Shown here in pieces: positions 1 through 5,759 of a DNA stretch of 9,354 bases. The DNA is from an uncultured Erysipelotrichaceae bacterium. GTDB taxonomy: Bacteria > Bacillota_I > Bacilli_A > RF39 > UBA660. The stretch is from the NCBI GenBank assembly GCA_902797105.1, contig CADBRL010000078.1, positions 1 to 9,354 of the forward strand, written 5' to 3'. Made by a program: the position numbers and the translations under genes. Numbering within the stretch: position 1 is the first letter of the stretch; each line of letters starts with the position of its first letter. A model generated the notes under the pieces. The model searched no databases, was not told where the DNA came from, and saw only the letters and a program-made list of their open reading frames with translations.

Positions 1-7
1 AAAATAC

Positions 8-34
8 ACCTCCTTTCGGAAGCGTATTATAACA
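8..34 (-). promoter_or_regulatory. Extended -10 promoter and Shine-Dalgarno of a gene beyond the left edge
   Basis: Read on the minus strand, positions 34-26 are TGTTATAAT, an extended -10 (TGn plus a perfect TATAAT), and positions 16-8 are AAAGGAGGT, a full-strength Shine-Dalgarno. The expected start codon lies just left of base 1. No good -35 box is visible at the right distance (49-54 reads AAAAAG), so the extended -10 would have to carry the promoter. The untranslated leader would be very short. The gene itself is not in the window. The spacer between this promoter and the preceding gene, which ends at 102, shows no clear terminator. Confidence 0.6.
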
Positions 35-101
35 CTTTTCTTAAACTGCTTTTTTTATGATGTCTACTCTAAAGGGTGCAGTTCATTGTGTGATTTTTGC
101 T

Positions 102-1391
102 TTAATTTATGCGAATTGGAGCATCTTTAGTTCCATCTCCAGAAGAATAAGCTACAGAAGAAAGAAGATAAAATACAGGATAAACATATCTTTTTTGTCC
201 TGTAACAGCAACATTACCTGTATAGTACAAAATTCCATTACTAACCGAAAAAACTTCAGTATCATTAGACAAATTGTGTGTTATTGTCCAACTATCAATT
301 AGCGATAACCAATTAACATCATTAAAATTTCTGTAAGAATCCATTGTTGTTGTCCATGCACTTGTACTCGCTGCAAATCCAAAATCAGATACATATATCA
401 ATCCTATTTTTGATATTCCATCACTAGGTCCATAAGTTTCAGTAGCCTTTTCTACTTCAGCAGCATAAAATACACTTGGAGTAACATTATTTGTATTATA
501 TCCACCTATTTTCCACACAGTATCCACAATCAGTTCTGTCCATTTCGAACCTGTGTTTGTCAAAAAATTTGTATTCAAATTTATAGTATTTAAAGTTGAA
601 TATTTCCACAAATTACAATATCTATCAGCATCAGGGTTTCCGGCAGCTAAACTATTTTTTCTATTTGATACAAACATAGCATTATTTGAATTATCATTTA
701 TATAACCTGTGGTACTAGGACATGAATTTAAAGTCGACCAATAATACAAATTTCCATAACCATTTGAATAACCGCATGCGCCATTTGTTCCTAATAAACT
801 ACTTGATGCCTCTGTCGCTTTTATTAATTTAACTTGTCCATCAAATACCCCAATCATTCTATACAAGTTATCTTCCGGACATGTTGCTGCATCACTACCA
901 AAACACACATAATTATTAGTTGTATCACTTGAACCAGCATATCTATATGAGTTATCCCCAGCCCCATTTTCTAAAGTGCTATCATGATAATAAATATTGT
1001 TATTACCTTGAACTCCATTATATTGTGAAATTACATAATCGGATAACGTAAAAATATCAAAATAGATATAACACTTATCTGATACATTACCACTCATAAG
1101 CACTCTTTTATTTATATCATCCCACGATAATTCTCCACCATTTTCACACTTTGACAACTCTGAATTAAACTTATACCCATCTGTTGGCCAACTTTCTCTT
1201 GTGGTAAGTTCATAATTTCCACTACCAGCTTTAGTTTCTAACATCATAGATAACATATCTTTATGTTTAATCTTCTTTACATTATCTGTGTCAACATTAA
1301 TTTTACTTTTTAACATTATATTTTCTCTTACTAAAACAATTGACAAACTAACTAACCCAATAACACCCAAAACTAATAACTTCTTTTTCAT
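102..1391 (-). CDS. Exported or membrane-anchored surface protein of unknown function, cysteine-containing
   Basis: This 429-aa protein starts with a Lys-rich tip and a hydrophobic segment (about residues 5-21) without an obvious cleavage site, so it is probably an uncleaved signal anchor or signal peptide with the rest outside the cell. Two regions can be seen. Residues 45-112 have an ESWPTDGYKF stretch and a cysteine pair (C82, C107) flanking LSW and MSGNVSDKCY motifs. The larger region 113-429 is rich in Asn, Ser, Tyr and Trp, has five more cysteines (163, 171, 206, 224, 259), and ends with YPVFYLLSSV and GDGT motifs. That style is common in large paralogous sets of secreted proteins of uncultured gut Firmicutes and recalls DUF6273-like, lectin-fold domains, but I cannot assign a family. 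The ATG at 1391 is supported by GAGGTGG at 1405-1399, seven bases upstream. A near-consensus promoter overlapped by palindromes, and a divergent regulator gene, suggest tight repression. No sortase signal is seen. Confidence 0.85.
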   Translation of the reverse strand: MKKKLLVLGVIGLVSLSIVLVRENIMLKSKINVDTDNVKKIKHKDMLSMMLETKAGSGNYELTTRESWPTDGYKFNSELSKCENGGELSWDDINKRVLMSGNVSDKCYIYFDIFTLSDYVISQYNGVQGNNNIYYHDSTLENGAGDNSYRYAGSSDTTNNYVCFGSDAATCPEDNLYRMIGVFDGQVKLIKATEASSSLLGTNGACGYSNGYGNLYYWSTLNSCPSTTGYINDNSNNAMFVSNRKNSLAAGNPDADRYCNLWKYSTLNTINLNTNFLTNTGSKWTELIVDTVWKIGGYNTNNVTPSVFYAAEVEKATETYGPSDGISKIGLIYVSDFGFAASTSAWTTTMDSYRNFNDVNWLSLIDSWTITHNLSNDTEVFSVSNGILYYTGNVAVTGQKRYVYPVFYLLSSVAYSSGDGTKDAPIRIN

Positions 1392-1398
1392 TACACAA

Positions 1399-1405
1399 CC
1401 ACCTC
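1399..1405 (-). promoter_or_regulatory. Shine-Dalgarno of the surface-protein gene
   Basis: The minus strand reads GAGGTGG, seven bases before the ATG at 1391. It fixes this start. Confidence 0.7.
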
Positions 1406-1408
1406 ATT

Positions 1409-1425
1409 TACTCACTTTATGAGTA
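1409..1425. promoter_or_regulatory. Perfect palindrome TACTCA-N5-TGAGTA, putative operator 1
   Basis: Arms TACTCA (1409-1414) and TGAGTA (1420-1425) are perfect reverse complements around a 5-base centre, CTTTA. The site lies just downstream of the predicted transcription start (about 1428) of the minus-strand surface-protein gene. It is repeated exactly in its arms 30 bp away at 1439-1455. The layout is that of an operator for a dimeric Cro/CI-type repressor such as the one encoded at 1507; binding by that protein is inferred. Confidence 0.65.
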
Positions 1426-1434
1426 TACAGTTTA

Positions 1435-1463
1435 ATTATACTCATTTTCTGAGTAAAAATCAA
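1435..1463 (-). promoter_or_regulatory. Sigma-A-type promoter of the surface-protein gene
   Basis: On the minus strand, TTGATT (1463-1458) is followed by exactly 17 bases and a perfect TATAAT (1440-1435). This predicts transcription starting near 1428 and a leader of about 37 bases before the ATG at 1391. The spacer is almost entirely filled by operator 2. Confidence 0.7.
1439..1455. promoter_or_regulatory. Perfect palindrome TACTCA-N5-TGAGTA, putative operator 2
   Basis: Arms TACTCA (1439-1444) and TGAGTA (1450-1455) surround TTTTC. Arms and spacing are identical to operator 1, while the centre differs, as expected if the arms are what is recognised. The site lies between the -35 and -10 boxes of the minus-strand promoter and overlaps the -10 by two bases, so a bound protein would block RNA polymerase. 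Confidence 0.7.
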
Positions 1464-1480
1464 TACAAATAAAGTGAGTA
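1464..1480. promoter_or_regulatory. Degenerate third copy of the operator palindrome
   Basis: TGAGTA at 1475-1480 is an exact half-site. With the same 5-base spacing, the other arm at 1464-1469 is TACAAA, matching TACTCA at four of six positions. It abuts the -35 of the minus-strand promoter and lies in or near the leader of the regulator gene. That suits a weaker site for autoregulation. This is inference from pattern only. Confidence 0.4.
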
Positions 1481-1506
1481 AGATAAAATTATATTGGGTG
1501 TTGTCA

Positions 1507-1737
1507 ATGAACAGAATAAAAGAGCTTCGCGAAGACCGTGACTTGAGGCAAAAAGATGTTGCAAAAATACTTAATATTTCTCAACAACAATACGCAAGAT
1601 ATGAACTTGAAGAAAATGAAATGGCATATGGACAATTAATTAAATTAGCAGAATATTATAATACATCAATTGATTATATTCTTTATGTAACCGATGAAAG
1701 AAAACCATATCCAAAATCAATAATAGATAGAAAATAA
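1507..1737 (+). CDS. XRE (Cro/CI) family helix-turn-helix transcriptional regulator
   Basis: This 76-aa DNA-binding protein is a nearly bare HTH_3/XRE domain: an RIKELREDRDLRQKDVAKIL scanning part, a recognition-helix region around SQQQYARYE (residues 25-33), and a closing helix ending in YYNTSIDYIL (residues 51-59). A short basic tail (KPYP...IDRK) follows, and no effector or oligomerisation domain is present. I chose the ATG at 1507 because the XRE fold begins at MNRIKELR. An in-frame GTG at 1474 would add eleven residues outside the fold and lie inside the operator region. The Shine-Dalgarno is weak (GGGTG at 1496-1500). The gene is divergent from the surface-protein gene and shares its operator-bearing region, so it is the likely repressor of that gene and of itself. 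It is a clear paralogue of the regulator at 9100, with about half of aligned positions identical. Confidence 0.85.
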   Translation: MNRIKELREDRDLRQKDVAKILNISQQQYARYELEENEMAYGQLIKLAEYYNTSIDYILYVTDERKPYPKSIIDRK

Positions 1738-1750
1738 AATAACATGAAAT

Positions 1751-1820
1751 TGGCAGTTATCAACATATTTTAACATATTTACATCAAATTTATGTTGATA
1801 ACTTGACTTTTCAGTTATTT
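1751..1820. repeat. Left copy of a 70-bp direct repeat flanking the ATPase gene
   Basis: These 70 bases match 3171-3240 at 60 positions without gaps, counted by eye. The ends are better conserved than the middle: the first 20 bases have one mismatch and the last 30 have three. The copy contains a perfect 13-bp inverted repeat, AGTTATCAACATA at 1755-1767 and its complement at 1791-1803, around 23 AT-rich bases. The right end, TTGACT at 1803-1808, doubles as the probable -35 of the ATPase promoter. Nothing marks it as a known insertion-sequence end. Confidence 0.8.
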
Positions 1821-1831
1821 TTTTATAAAAT
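1803..1831 (+). promoter_or_regulatory. Probable promoter of the ATPase gene
   Basis: TTGACT (1803-1808) is followed by 17 bases and TAAAAT (1826-1831). Transcription would start near 1838, giving a leader of about ten bases before the ATG at 1848. The -35 lies at the edge of the left direct repeat. In the right repeat copy the same position reads TTGGCT and no matching -10 follows. Confidence 0.45.
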
Positions 1832-1847
1832 TAAATTGGTGATAAAA

Positions 1848-3080
1848 ATGGACAAATTATATAAAAGAGAATTATATTTAAACAAAATAAGAGGTTTTTA
1901 TAGCGATGCCGAAACAATAAAAGTTATAACTGGCATAAGAAGATGCGGAAAATCATCATTACTTGAAACAATTGTAGAAGAGTTGAAAGAAAAAGGCATC
2001 GAAGAAAAAAATATCATTGAAATTAATTTAGATAAAAGGCCGTATAAAAATGTTAAAACCCCGGAACAATTAGATAAACTTATTGCTTCACTTATTACAG
2101 ACAATGATTTTAAATATATATTTATAGACGAAATCCAAAATGTAATAGGTTTTGAAGAAATAATCGAAAGTTATCGCAGTGAAAAAAATTATTCTATTTT
2201 CCTTACAGGTTCTAATTCATACCTATTAAGTGGTGAATTAGTCACAAAACTAACAGGAAGAAAAATAGAAATTGAAATGTTACCACTAAATTTCTACGAA
2301 TATATTGATATGAAAAAATTCTTAAACATCCAAGCTAAAGACTCAATATATGAAGAATTCGAACAATATATTCGCGAAGGTGGATTTCCTGGAGCTTTAA
2401 ATTATAATAATGAACAAGATAGAAAACTATATGTTCAAAATATTCTTGATGATATTTTCATAAAAGATATAAAAGTAAATCAAAAAATTAAAAATTCAGA
2501 AAACTTTAAAAATATCCAAAGATATATTATAAATAATTTTGGTAGTATGATATCAGTTAGTAGCATACAAAAATATTACAATAGTATAAATATAGGTCTA
2601 GATATTAGAACAATAGAAAAATACATAAAAGTTTTAAGTGATGCAAAAATTATTTATCCTTGTGATACATTTGATATAAAATCAAAAGTAACATTATCAG
2701 GAGAAAAGAAATATTACTTAGCAGATTTAAGTATATATTTCCTATATAATACCGATAATAGAATTAATTATGGACCTGTTTTAGAAAATATTTTACATAA
2801 TTATTTAATAAGCAAAAGTTATAGCCTAAGCGTAGGAAAAATTGGTAAATTAGAAGTAGATTTTATTGCGCGTTATCAAAATGATAATTATTTCTACATC
2901 CAAGTATCCAAAAATATTGATGACGACAAAACAGCAGAAAGAGAATATAGACCATTCTACGATATAAAAGACATGTACCCAAGATATTTATTCTTATTAG
3001 ACTTAATAATAAAAGATAATATAGATGGCATTAAAAATGTTAACATCGCTAAATTTATAGCCAATAATCAAGACTTATAA
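1848..3080 (+). CDS. AAA_14/DUF4143-type P-loop ATPase
   Basis: This is a 410-aa protein of the widespread ATP-binding family with an N-terminal AAA_14 domain and a C-terminal DUF4143-type region; its cellular role is not established. Walker A is GIRRCGKSS (residues 29-37), Walker B is YIFIDEIQ (90-97), a sensor-like FLTGSNS is at 118-124, and LTGR follows at 135-138. Residues 175-300 hold the helical part typical of the family (EGGFPGAL at 177-184). The tail has EVDF at 336-339 and FYIQVS at 349-354. This matches the spacing of a PD-(D/E)XK nuclease fold but has Gln where the catalytic Glu is usual, so it may be inactive. The ATG at 1848 has GGTGA five bases upstream; an in-frame TTG at 1803 would fall inside the left direct repeat and is less likely. 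The gene is alone between the repeats and ends before a hairpin and a strong terminator. Length matches the family, so it appears intact. Confidence 0.88.
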   Translation: MDKLYKRELYLNKIRGFYSDAETIKVITGIRRCGKSSLLETIVEELKEKGIEEKNIIEINLDKRPYKNVKTPEQLDKLIASLITDNDFKYIFIDEIQNVIGFEEIIESYRSEKNYSIFLTGSNSYLLSGELVTKLTGRKIEIEMLPLNFYEYIDMKKFLNIQAKDSIYEEFEQYIREGGFPGALNYNNEQDRKLYVQNILDDIFIKDIKVNQKIKNSENFKNIQRYIINNFGSMISVSSIQKYYNSINIGLDIRTIEKYIKVLSDAKIIYPCDTFDIKSKVTLSGEKKYYLADLSIYFLYNTDNRINYGPVLENILHNYLISKSYSLSVGKIGKLEVDFIARYQNDNYFYIQVSKNIDDDKTAEREYRPFYDIKDMYPRYLFLLDLIIKDNIDGIKNVNIAKFIANNQDL

Positions 3081-3103
3081 AATTTATACCTCAGCAACGA
3101 TAA

Positions 3104-3152
3104 TTTTAGTAAACTTCGGTAGTTTTGTCATATTTGCCGACATTTACTAAAA
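3104..3152. repeat. Long imperfect hairpin after the ATPase gene
   Basis: TTTTAGTAAA (3104-3113) pairs perfectly with TTTACTAAAA (3143-3152). After a 2x2 internal loop, TCGGTAG (3116-3122) pairs with TTGCCGA (3134-3140) using two G-U pairs, leaving an 11-base loop. No U-run follows on the plus strand, so it is not a standard intrinsic terminator. It could be a processing or stability structure in the ATPase mRNA tail, a small RNA, or the remnant of an inserted palindromic element. Confidence 0.5.
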
Positions 3153-3170
3153 ATCAAGTCCTTGTGAAAA

Positions 3171-3240
3171 TGTCAGTTATCAACATATTTTACTACATTT
3201 CTATCAATTTTATGTCGATAACTTGGCTTTTCAGCTATTT
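3171..3240. repeat. Right copy of the 70-bp direct repeat flanking the ATPase gene
   Basis: It is in the same orientation as 1751-1820, with ten mismatches over 70 bases. The internal inverted repeat is retained as AGTTATCAACATA (3175-3187) and TATGTCGATAACT (3211-3223), with one changed base. That change gives a G-U pair in minus-strand RNA and a mismatch in plus-strand RNA. The copy ends two bases before the arms of the terminator at 3242. Confidence 0.8.
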
Positions 3241-3241
3241 T

Positions 3242-3277
3242 AAAAACTCTGCATAATCAATTTTGCAGAGTTTTTTT
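3242..3277. terminator. Bidirectional intrinsic terminator between convergent genes
   Basis: AAAAACTCTGCA (3242-3253) and TGCAGAGTTTTT (3264-3275) form a perfect 12-bp stem with a 10-base loop. On the plus strand the T-run continues to 3277, ending the ATPase transcript. Read on the minus strand, the A-run at 3242-3246 becomes a U-tract, so it can also end the orphan gene that stops at 3279. Confidence 0.85.
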
Positions 3278-3278
3278 A

Positions 3279-3923
3279 TTATTTTACTAGATTATAATAT
3301 TCATTTTTTAACCAATCAGACAAATAAGTAACATAAGTAATCTCAGAAAGTTTATATGAAAAAATTTCTTGATATGTTTCACTGCTATCATAAAATAAAA
3401 CATCAAATTTATCTATAAATTCAGATACAACATTATATAAATCATTTCCATAACCTTCCTTATCAAATTTTAACGTTAACATACCTTTTAAATTAGAGTA
3501 TAAACTTGTATCACTTTTCAAATTATGCTTTAAATCCAAAATATCTTTTTCTGTAACTTCATGTTTATTTCTATAATCAGTTATAGGATTATGATAGGTT
3601 TCATTATATTCAACTAATCCATAATAATATAAAGTAATATAACACCCTAAATTATTGAGCAAAGCTTCATAAGAGTCTTTTTTTAATGTTATTCCTTTTA
3701 AATTACCACAAATGACATTTTCCTTCGGTTTATCCATCGTTTTATCCAGATTATATTTCATTTTAGTTAAATTTAAATCATATATATCCCACAACTTTGA
3801 TGTACCATCTATATTTTCATTTTTTTTATGTTTTAAGTTCATAAAACAAAATATTAAAAGCAAGATTATCATCACAATTAACAAACATATTTGAATAACT
3901 TTAAAATTAACATTTTTCTTCAC
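3279..3923 (-). CDS. Membrane-anchored protein of unknown function
   Basis: I do not recognise this 214-aa protein. Residues 1-8 are basic and 9-29 form one strong hydrophobic helix. A Lys-rich stretch (31-36) follows, and the rest (about 37-214) is soluble, rich in Lys, Asp, Asn and Tyr. By the usual signal-anchor logic, the body could be outside or inside; the positive residues on both sides do not decide. Cysteines C72 and C94 could pair if exported. The start is a GTG at 3923 with AAAAGGTG seven bases upstream (3938-3931); no in-frame ATG lies near. A TATAAT promoter sits upstream and the bidirectional terminator lies immediately after the stop, so it is a single-gene unit, separate from the operon at its left-hand side in transcription order. 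Codon use and AT-content look like those of its neighbours. It may be lineage-specific. Confidence 0.75.
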   Translation of the reverse strand: MKKNVNFKVIQICLLIVMIILLLIFCFMNLKHKKNENIDGTSKLWDIYDLNLTKMKYNLDKTMDKPKENVICGNLKGITLKKDSYEALLNNLGCYITLYYYGLVEYNETYHNPITDYRNKHEVTEKDILDLKHNLKSDTSLYSNLKGMLTLKFDKEGYGNDLYNVVSEFIDKFDVLFYDSSETYQEIFSYKLSEITYVTYLSDWLKNEYYNLVK

Positions 3924-3957
3924 TCATCTTCACCTTTTCCTATTTATTTCTAAAATA

Positions 3958-3986
3958 ATTATATCACAAAAAGATATAGATAACAA
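3958..3986 (-). promoter_or_regulatory. Promoter of the membrane-anchored orphan gene
   Basis: On the minus strand, TTGTTA (3986-3981) is followed by 17 bases and TATAAT (3963-3958). A TGA directly before the -10 makes it an extended -10 (TGATATAAT). Positions 3967-3955 read GTGATATAATTAT, 13 bases identical to the ftsE promoter at 7367-7355. Confidence 0.7.
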
Positions 3987-3990
3987 CACT

Positions 3991-4013
3991 AAAAAAGACA
4001 CAACGTGCCTTTT
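3991..4013 (-). terminator. Intrinsic terminator of the ftsE operon
   Basis: Read on the minus strand, AAAAGGCAC (4013-4005), a GTT loop and GTGTCTTTT (4001-3993) form a 9-bp stem with one G-U pair. It is followed by continued T residues to 3991. It begins six bases after the TGA of the MBL hydrolase gene and separates the operon from the next gene's promoter. Confidence 0.75.
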
Positions 4014-4019
4014 ACATAT

Positions 4020-4517
4020 TCAAAAATAATATTTAAAGTTTTGTTTTTCTTTACCTAAACTTGTCTTAGGTCCATGCCCAGGATAAACATCTATATCATC
4101 CGAATACTTGCTTATTAACTCAAGACTTTTCATCATATCTTCTTCACTTCCAGTTGGCAAATCACATCTACCAATTGTATGATAAAAGAGAAAATCACCA
4201 GTAAACATTACTTTTTCATTTGAAAAATAATAAGTTAAACTATCATCTGTATGTCCCGGTGTTTTAATTACTTCATAATCAAACAAACCACTTTTAACTT
4301 TTTCTTTTAATCCAAAATATTCTTCAACCTTTTGTAAGGCTCCAACATGGTCAAGATGATGATGAGTAACAAGTATTTCCTTTATATTTTTATCTTTGCA
4401 AGCATTAATTATTCTTTCTGCTTCATCACCTGGATCAACAATAAATGAATTATCCCCAATAGTAACAATATAACAATTTTCTTGCAAAGAACCAACCACT
4501 AATGTATCTATTTTCAT
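4020..4517 (-). CDS. MBL-fold metallo-hydrolase, glyoxalase II-like (YqgX type)
   Basis: This 165-aa member of the metallo-beta-lactamase superfamily is a probable cytosolic thioester hydrolase resembling Bacillus YqgX and other short GloB-like proteins. The two-metal site is complete: HHHLDH (52-57), H89 in the PGHT motif, D108 in FTGD, and H148 in YPGHGP. IGRCDLPTGS (115-124) and the final K-x-Q-N tail also fit the YqgX group, which usually runs to about 210 residues; here the loops between motifs are short but nothing essential is missing. I chose the ATG at 4517, one base after the LytM peptidase stop. A longer frame opening at 4616 would read through the peptidase tail with no family match. 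No clear Shine-Dalgarno precedes 4517, so translation is probably coupled to the upstream gene. Being last in the ftsEX operon need not mean a role in division. The true substrate is unknown. Confidence 0.85.
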   Translation of the reverse strand: MKIDTLVVGSLQENCYIVTIGDNSFIVDPGDEAERIINACKDKNIKEILVTHHHLDHVGALQKVEEYFGLKEKVKSGLFDYEVIKTPGHTDDSLTYYFSNEKVMFTGDFLFYHTIGRCDLPTGSEEDMMKSLELISKYSDDIDVYPGHGPKTSLGKEKQNFKYYF

Positions 4518-4518
4518 A

Positions 4519-5757
4519 TTAATTAAAGTACTGAGTTCTTGAATAGAACCAGCCTCCTCCTCCCGGATATCCTGGTGGCACAATACTGTAAGCCATAAAT
4601 GTATTATAACCTTCATATTGATGTTTACTTACTTGGAAATGCAAGTGTGTACCAGTTGAACAACTTTCCCAAGACCTAGTCTGTGTACCTCCGCCTTGTT
4701 TCCCAATTACAGTTTCTGAAGTTACTTTCTGAGATACTGAAACATTTAAAGTAAGCAAATGAGCATATAAAATAGTATAATATTCACCCTTAATAACATA
4801 CTGAATATAAACTTGATTACCACCACATACTTTTCTACCAGTTCTAGACATGGTTTTTTTAGCATCAACAATGCCAACAACAACACCATTACCGATAGAA
4901 TACACATTTGTACCCTCTGCATTACCACCTAAATCAACAGCTTTATGTATTTTAAGCTTACCACTAATTGGGTCAATTCTTTGTCCGAATTTACTATTAA
5001 CCCTACCTTTATTTAAAGGCTTAAGCCACGCATCATTACCAGCAATTCTAGAACAATCCTCTAAAGTTTGTTCACTTTTACAACCAATTTTATTATAATA
5101 ATCAACAAGTTGTTGTTTAGAATTAATTTCATCAACTAAATCCATTCCAATTTCATTAAGACTTGCCAAATCATTTTGTAAAGCTTGAATATTATTTTTA
5201 TAAGTTTGAATATTAGCTTCCAAAGTTTTTTCATAATTAGCTAAATCAACTTGAGTTTGTTTATTAGTATTAATTAATTCTTCAAATTCAGTTAATTTAT
5301 CTTTATTATAATTAGATAACTCTTTAACAGCATCAATTCTCATAATTAAATCTGTCATTGATGAAGAACTAGTAACAAATTCCAAATATGAATTATTACT
5401 CATCATAACTTGATAAGCCTCCATTAACTGATTAGTTTTATCTTCAAGTTCTTGTATTTTTACTTCAGTTTGACTAATTAATTGTTTAGCTTCTTCAATC
5501 TTTTGTCTTCCACTATCAATCTCTTTTTCTGCATTATTAATATCATTATTTTTAGATGCAATTTGATTTTTAGTCAAATTCTTTTTATTATTATTAGCTC
5601 GTTGTTTAGCTTTTAAATCTGCAAGTTCTTGTTTTAACTCTCCAAAAGTATTTGCTTTAGCATATGTATCCGCTGGTTTAAATATAAAACAAGAAACAAA
5701 TATAAATATTGCTAAAATGTACCTAACAAAATATCCACTTATTTTTTTTATACTCAT
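4519..5757 (-). CDS. Secreted coiled-coil LytM/M23 peptidoglycan endopeptidase, FtsEX partner
   Basis: The 412-aa protein has a basic N-terminus and hydrophobic segment (about 10-27) forming a signal peptide or anchor. A long coiled coil of two arms follows (about 36-120 and 145-222), then a cysteine pair (C226, C235) and an M23 domain (about 243-390). The zinc site looks complete: HKAVD gives H271 and D275, and HLHF gives H373. The catalytic histidines would be H333 (YAH) and H371. The tail adds a Gly-rich PGYPGGGGW segment. Coiled coil plus LytM next to ftsEX is the EnvC plan, whereas the Bacillota partners CwlO and PcsB use NlpC/P60 or CHAP domains. E. coli EnvC lacks the catalytic zinc site and only activates amidases; this one could cut cross-links itself. 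It would bind the large outer loop of FtsX. The gene starts two bases after the ftsX stop, with AAGGTG upstream inside ftsX. Confidence 0.87.
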   Translation of the reverse strand: MSIKKISGYFVRYILAIFIFVSCFIFKPADTYAKANTFGELKQELADLKAKQRANNNKKNLTKNQIASKNNDINNAEKEIDSGRQKIEEAKQLISQTEVKIQELEDKTNQLMEAYQVMMSNNSYLEFVTSSSSMTDLIMRIDAVKELSNYNKDKLTEFEELINTNKQTQVDLANYEKTLEANIQTYKNNIQALQNDLASLNEIGMDLVDEINSKQQLVDYYNKIGCKSEQTLEDCSRIAGNDAWLKPLNKGRVNSKFGQRIDPISGKLKIHKAVDLGGNAEGTNVYSIGNGVVVGIVDAKKTMSRTGRKVCGGNQVYIQYVIKGEYYTILYAHLLTLNVSVSQKVTSETVIGKQGGGTQTRSWESCSTGTHLHFQVSKHQYEGYNTFMAYSIVPPGYPGGGGWFYSRTQYFN

Positions 5758-5759
5758 AG

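Noticed and set aside
44..83. AACTGC/GCAGTT inverted repeat as a terminator for the surface-protein gene
   Set aside because: It has only six base pairs, a 28-base loop and no proper U-tract after it on the minus strand.
57..302. Plus-strand open frame of 81 codons
   Set aside because: It is antisense to the end of the surface-protein gene, has no ribosome site and has a low-complexity product.
1751..1820. Replication origin from TTATCAACA boxes
   Set aside because: There are only two imperfect boxes per repeat, the second repeat has one altered, and no dnaA, dnaN or AT-unwinding cluster is here. Kept only as a note on the repeat.
1898..2104. Minus-strand open frame of 68 codons
   Set aside because: It lies wholly opposite the Walker A/B part of the ATPase, which is clearly the coding strand.
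1507..3080. Toxin-antitoxin or defence pair formed by the XRE gene and the ATPase
   Set aside because: The ATPase has its own promoter and a repeat separates the two genes; the XRE gene pairs better with the divergent surface gene through the operators.
3712..3894. Plus-strand open frame of 60 codons
   Set aside because: It is antisense to the membrane-anchor region of the orphan gene; its hydrophobic look is a by-product.
4020..4022. Mycoplasma-type code (TGA as Trp)
   Set aside because: The TGA ends the MBL hydrolase at its natural C-terminus just before a terminator, and Trp codons in the long genes are TGG.
4518..4616. Longer N-terminus for the MBL hydrolase opening at 4616
   Set aside because: The extra 33 residues are the peptidase gene in another frame; the fold starts at the ATG at 4517.
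4746..5098. Open frames of 60 (minus) and 82 (plus) codons
   Set aside because: Both overlap the M23 domain of the peptidase in other frames and have no start signals.
5397..5757. Single TACTCA half-sites, as at 5751-5756
   Set aside because: No partner arm occurs at the five-base spacing, so they are chance matches within coding sequence.
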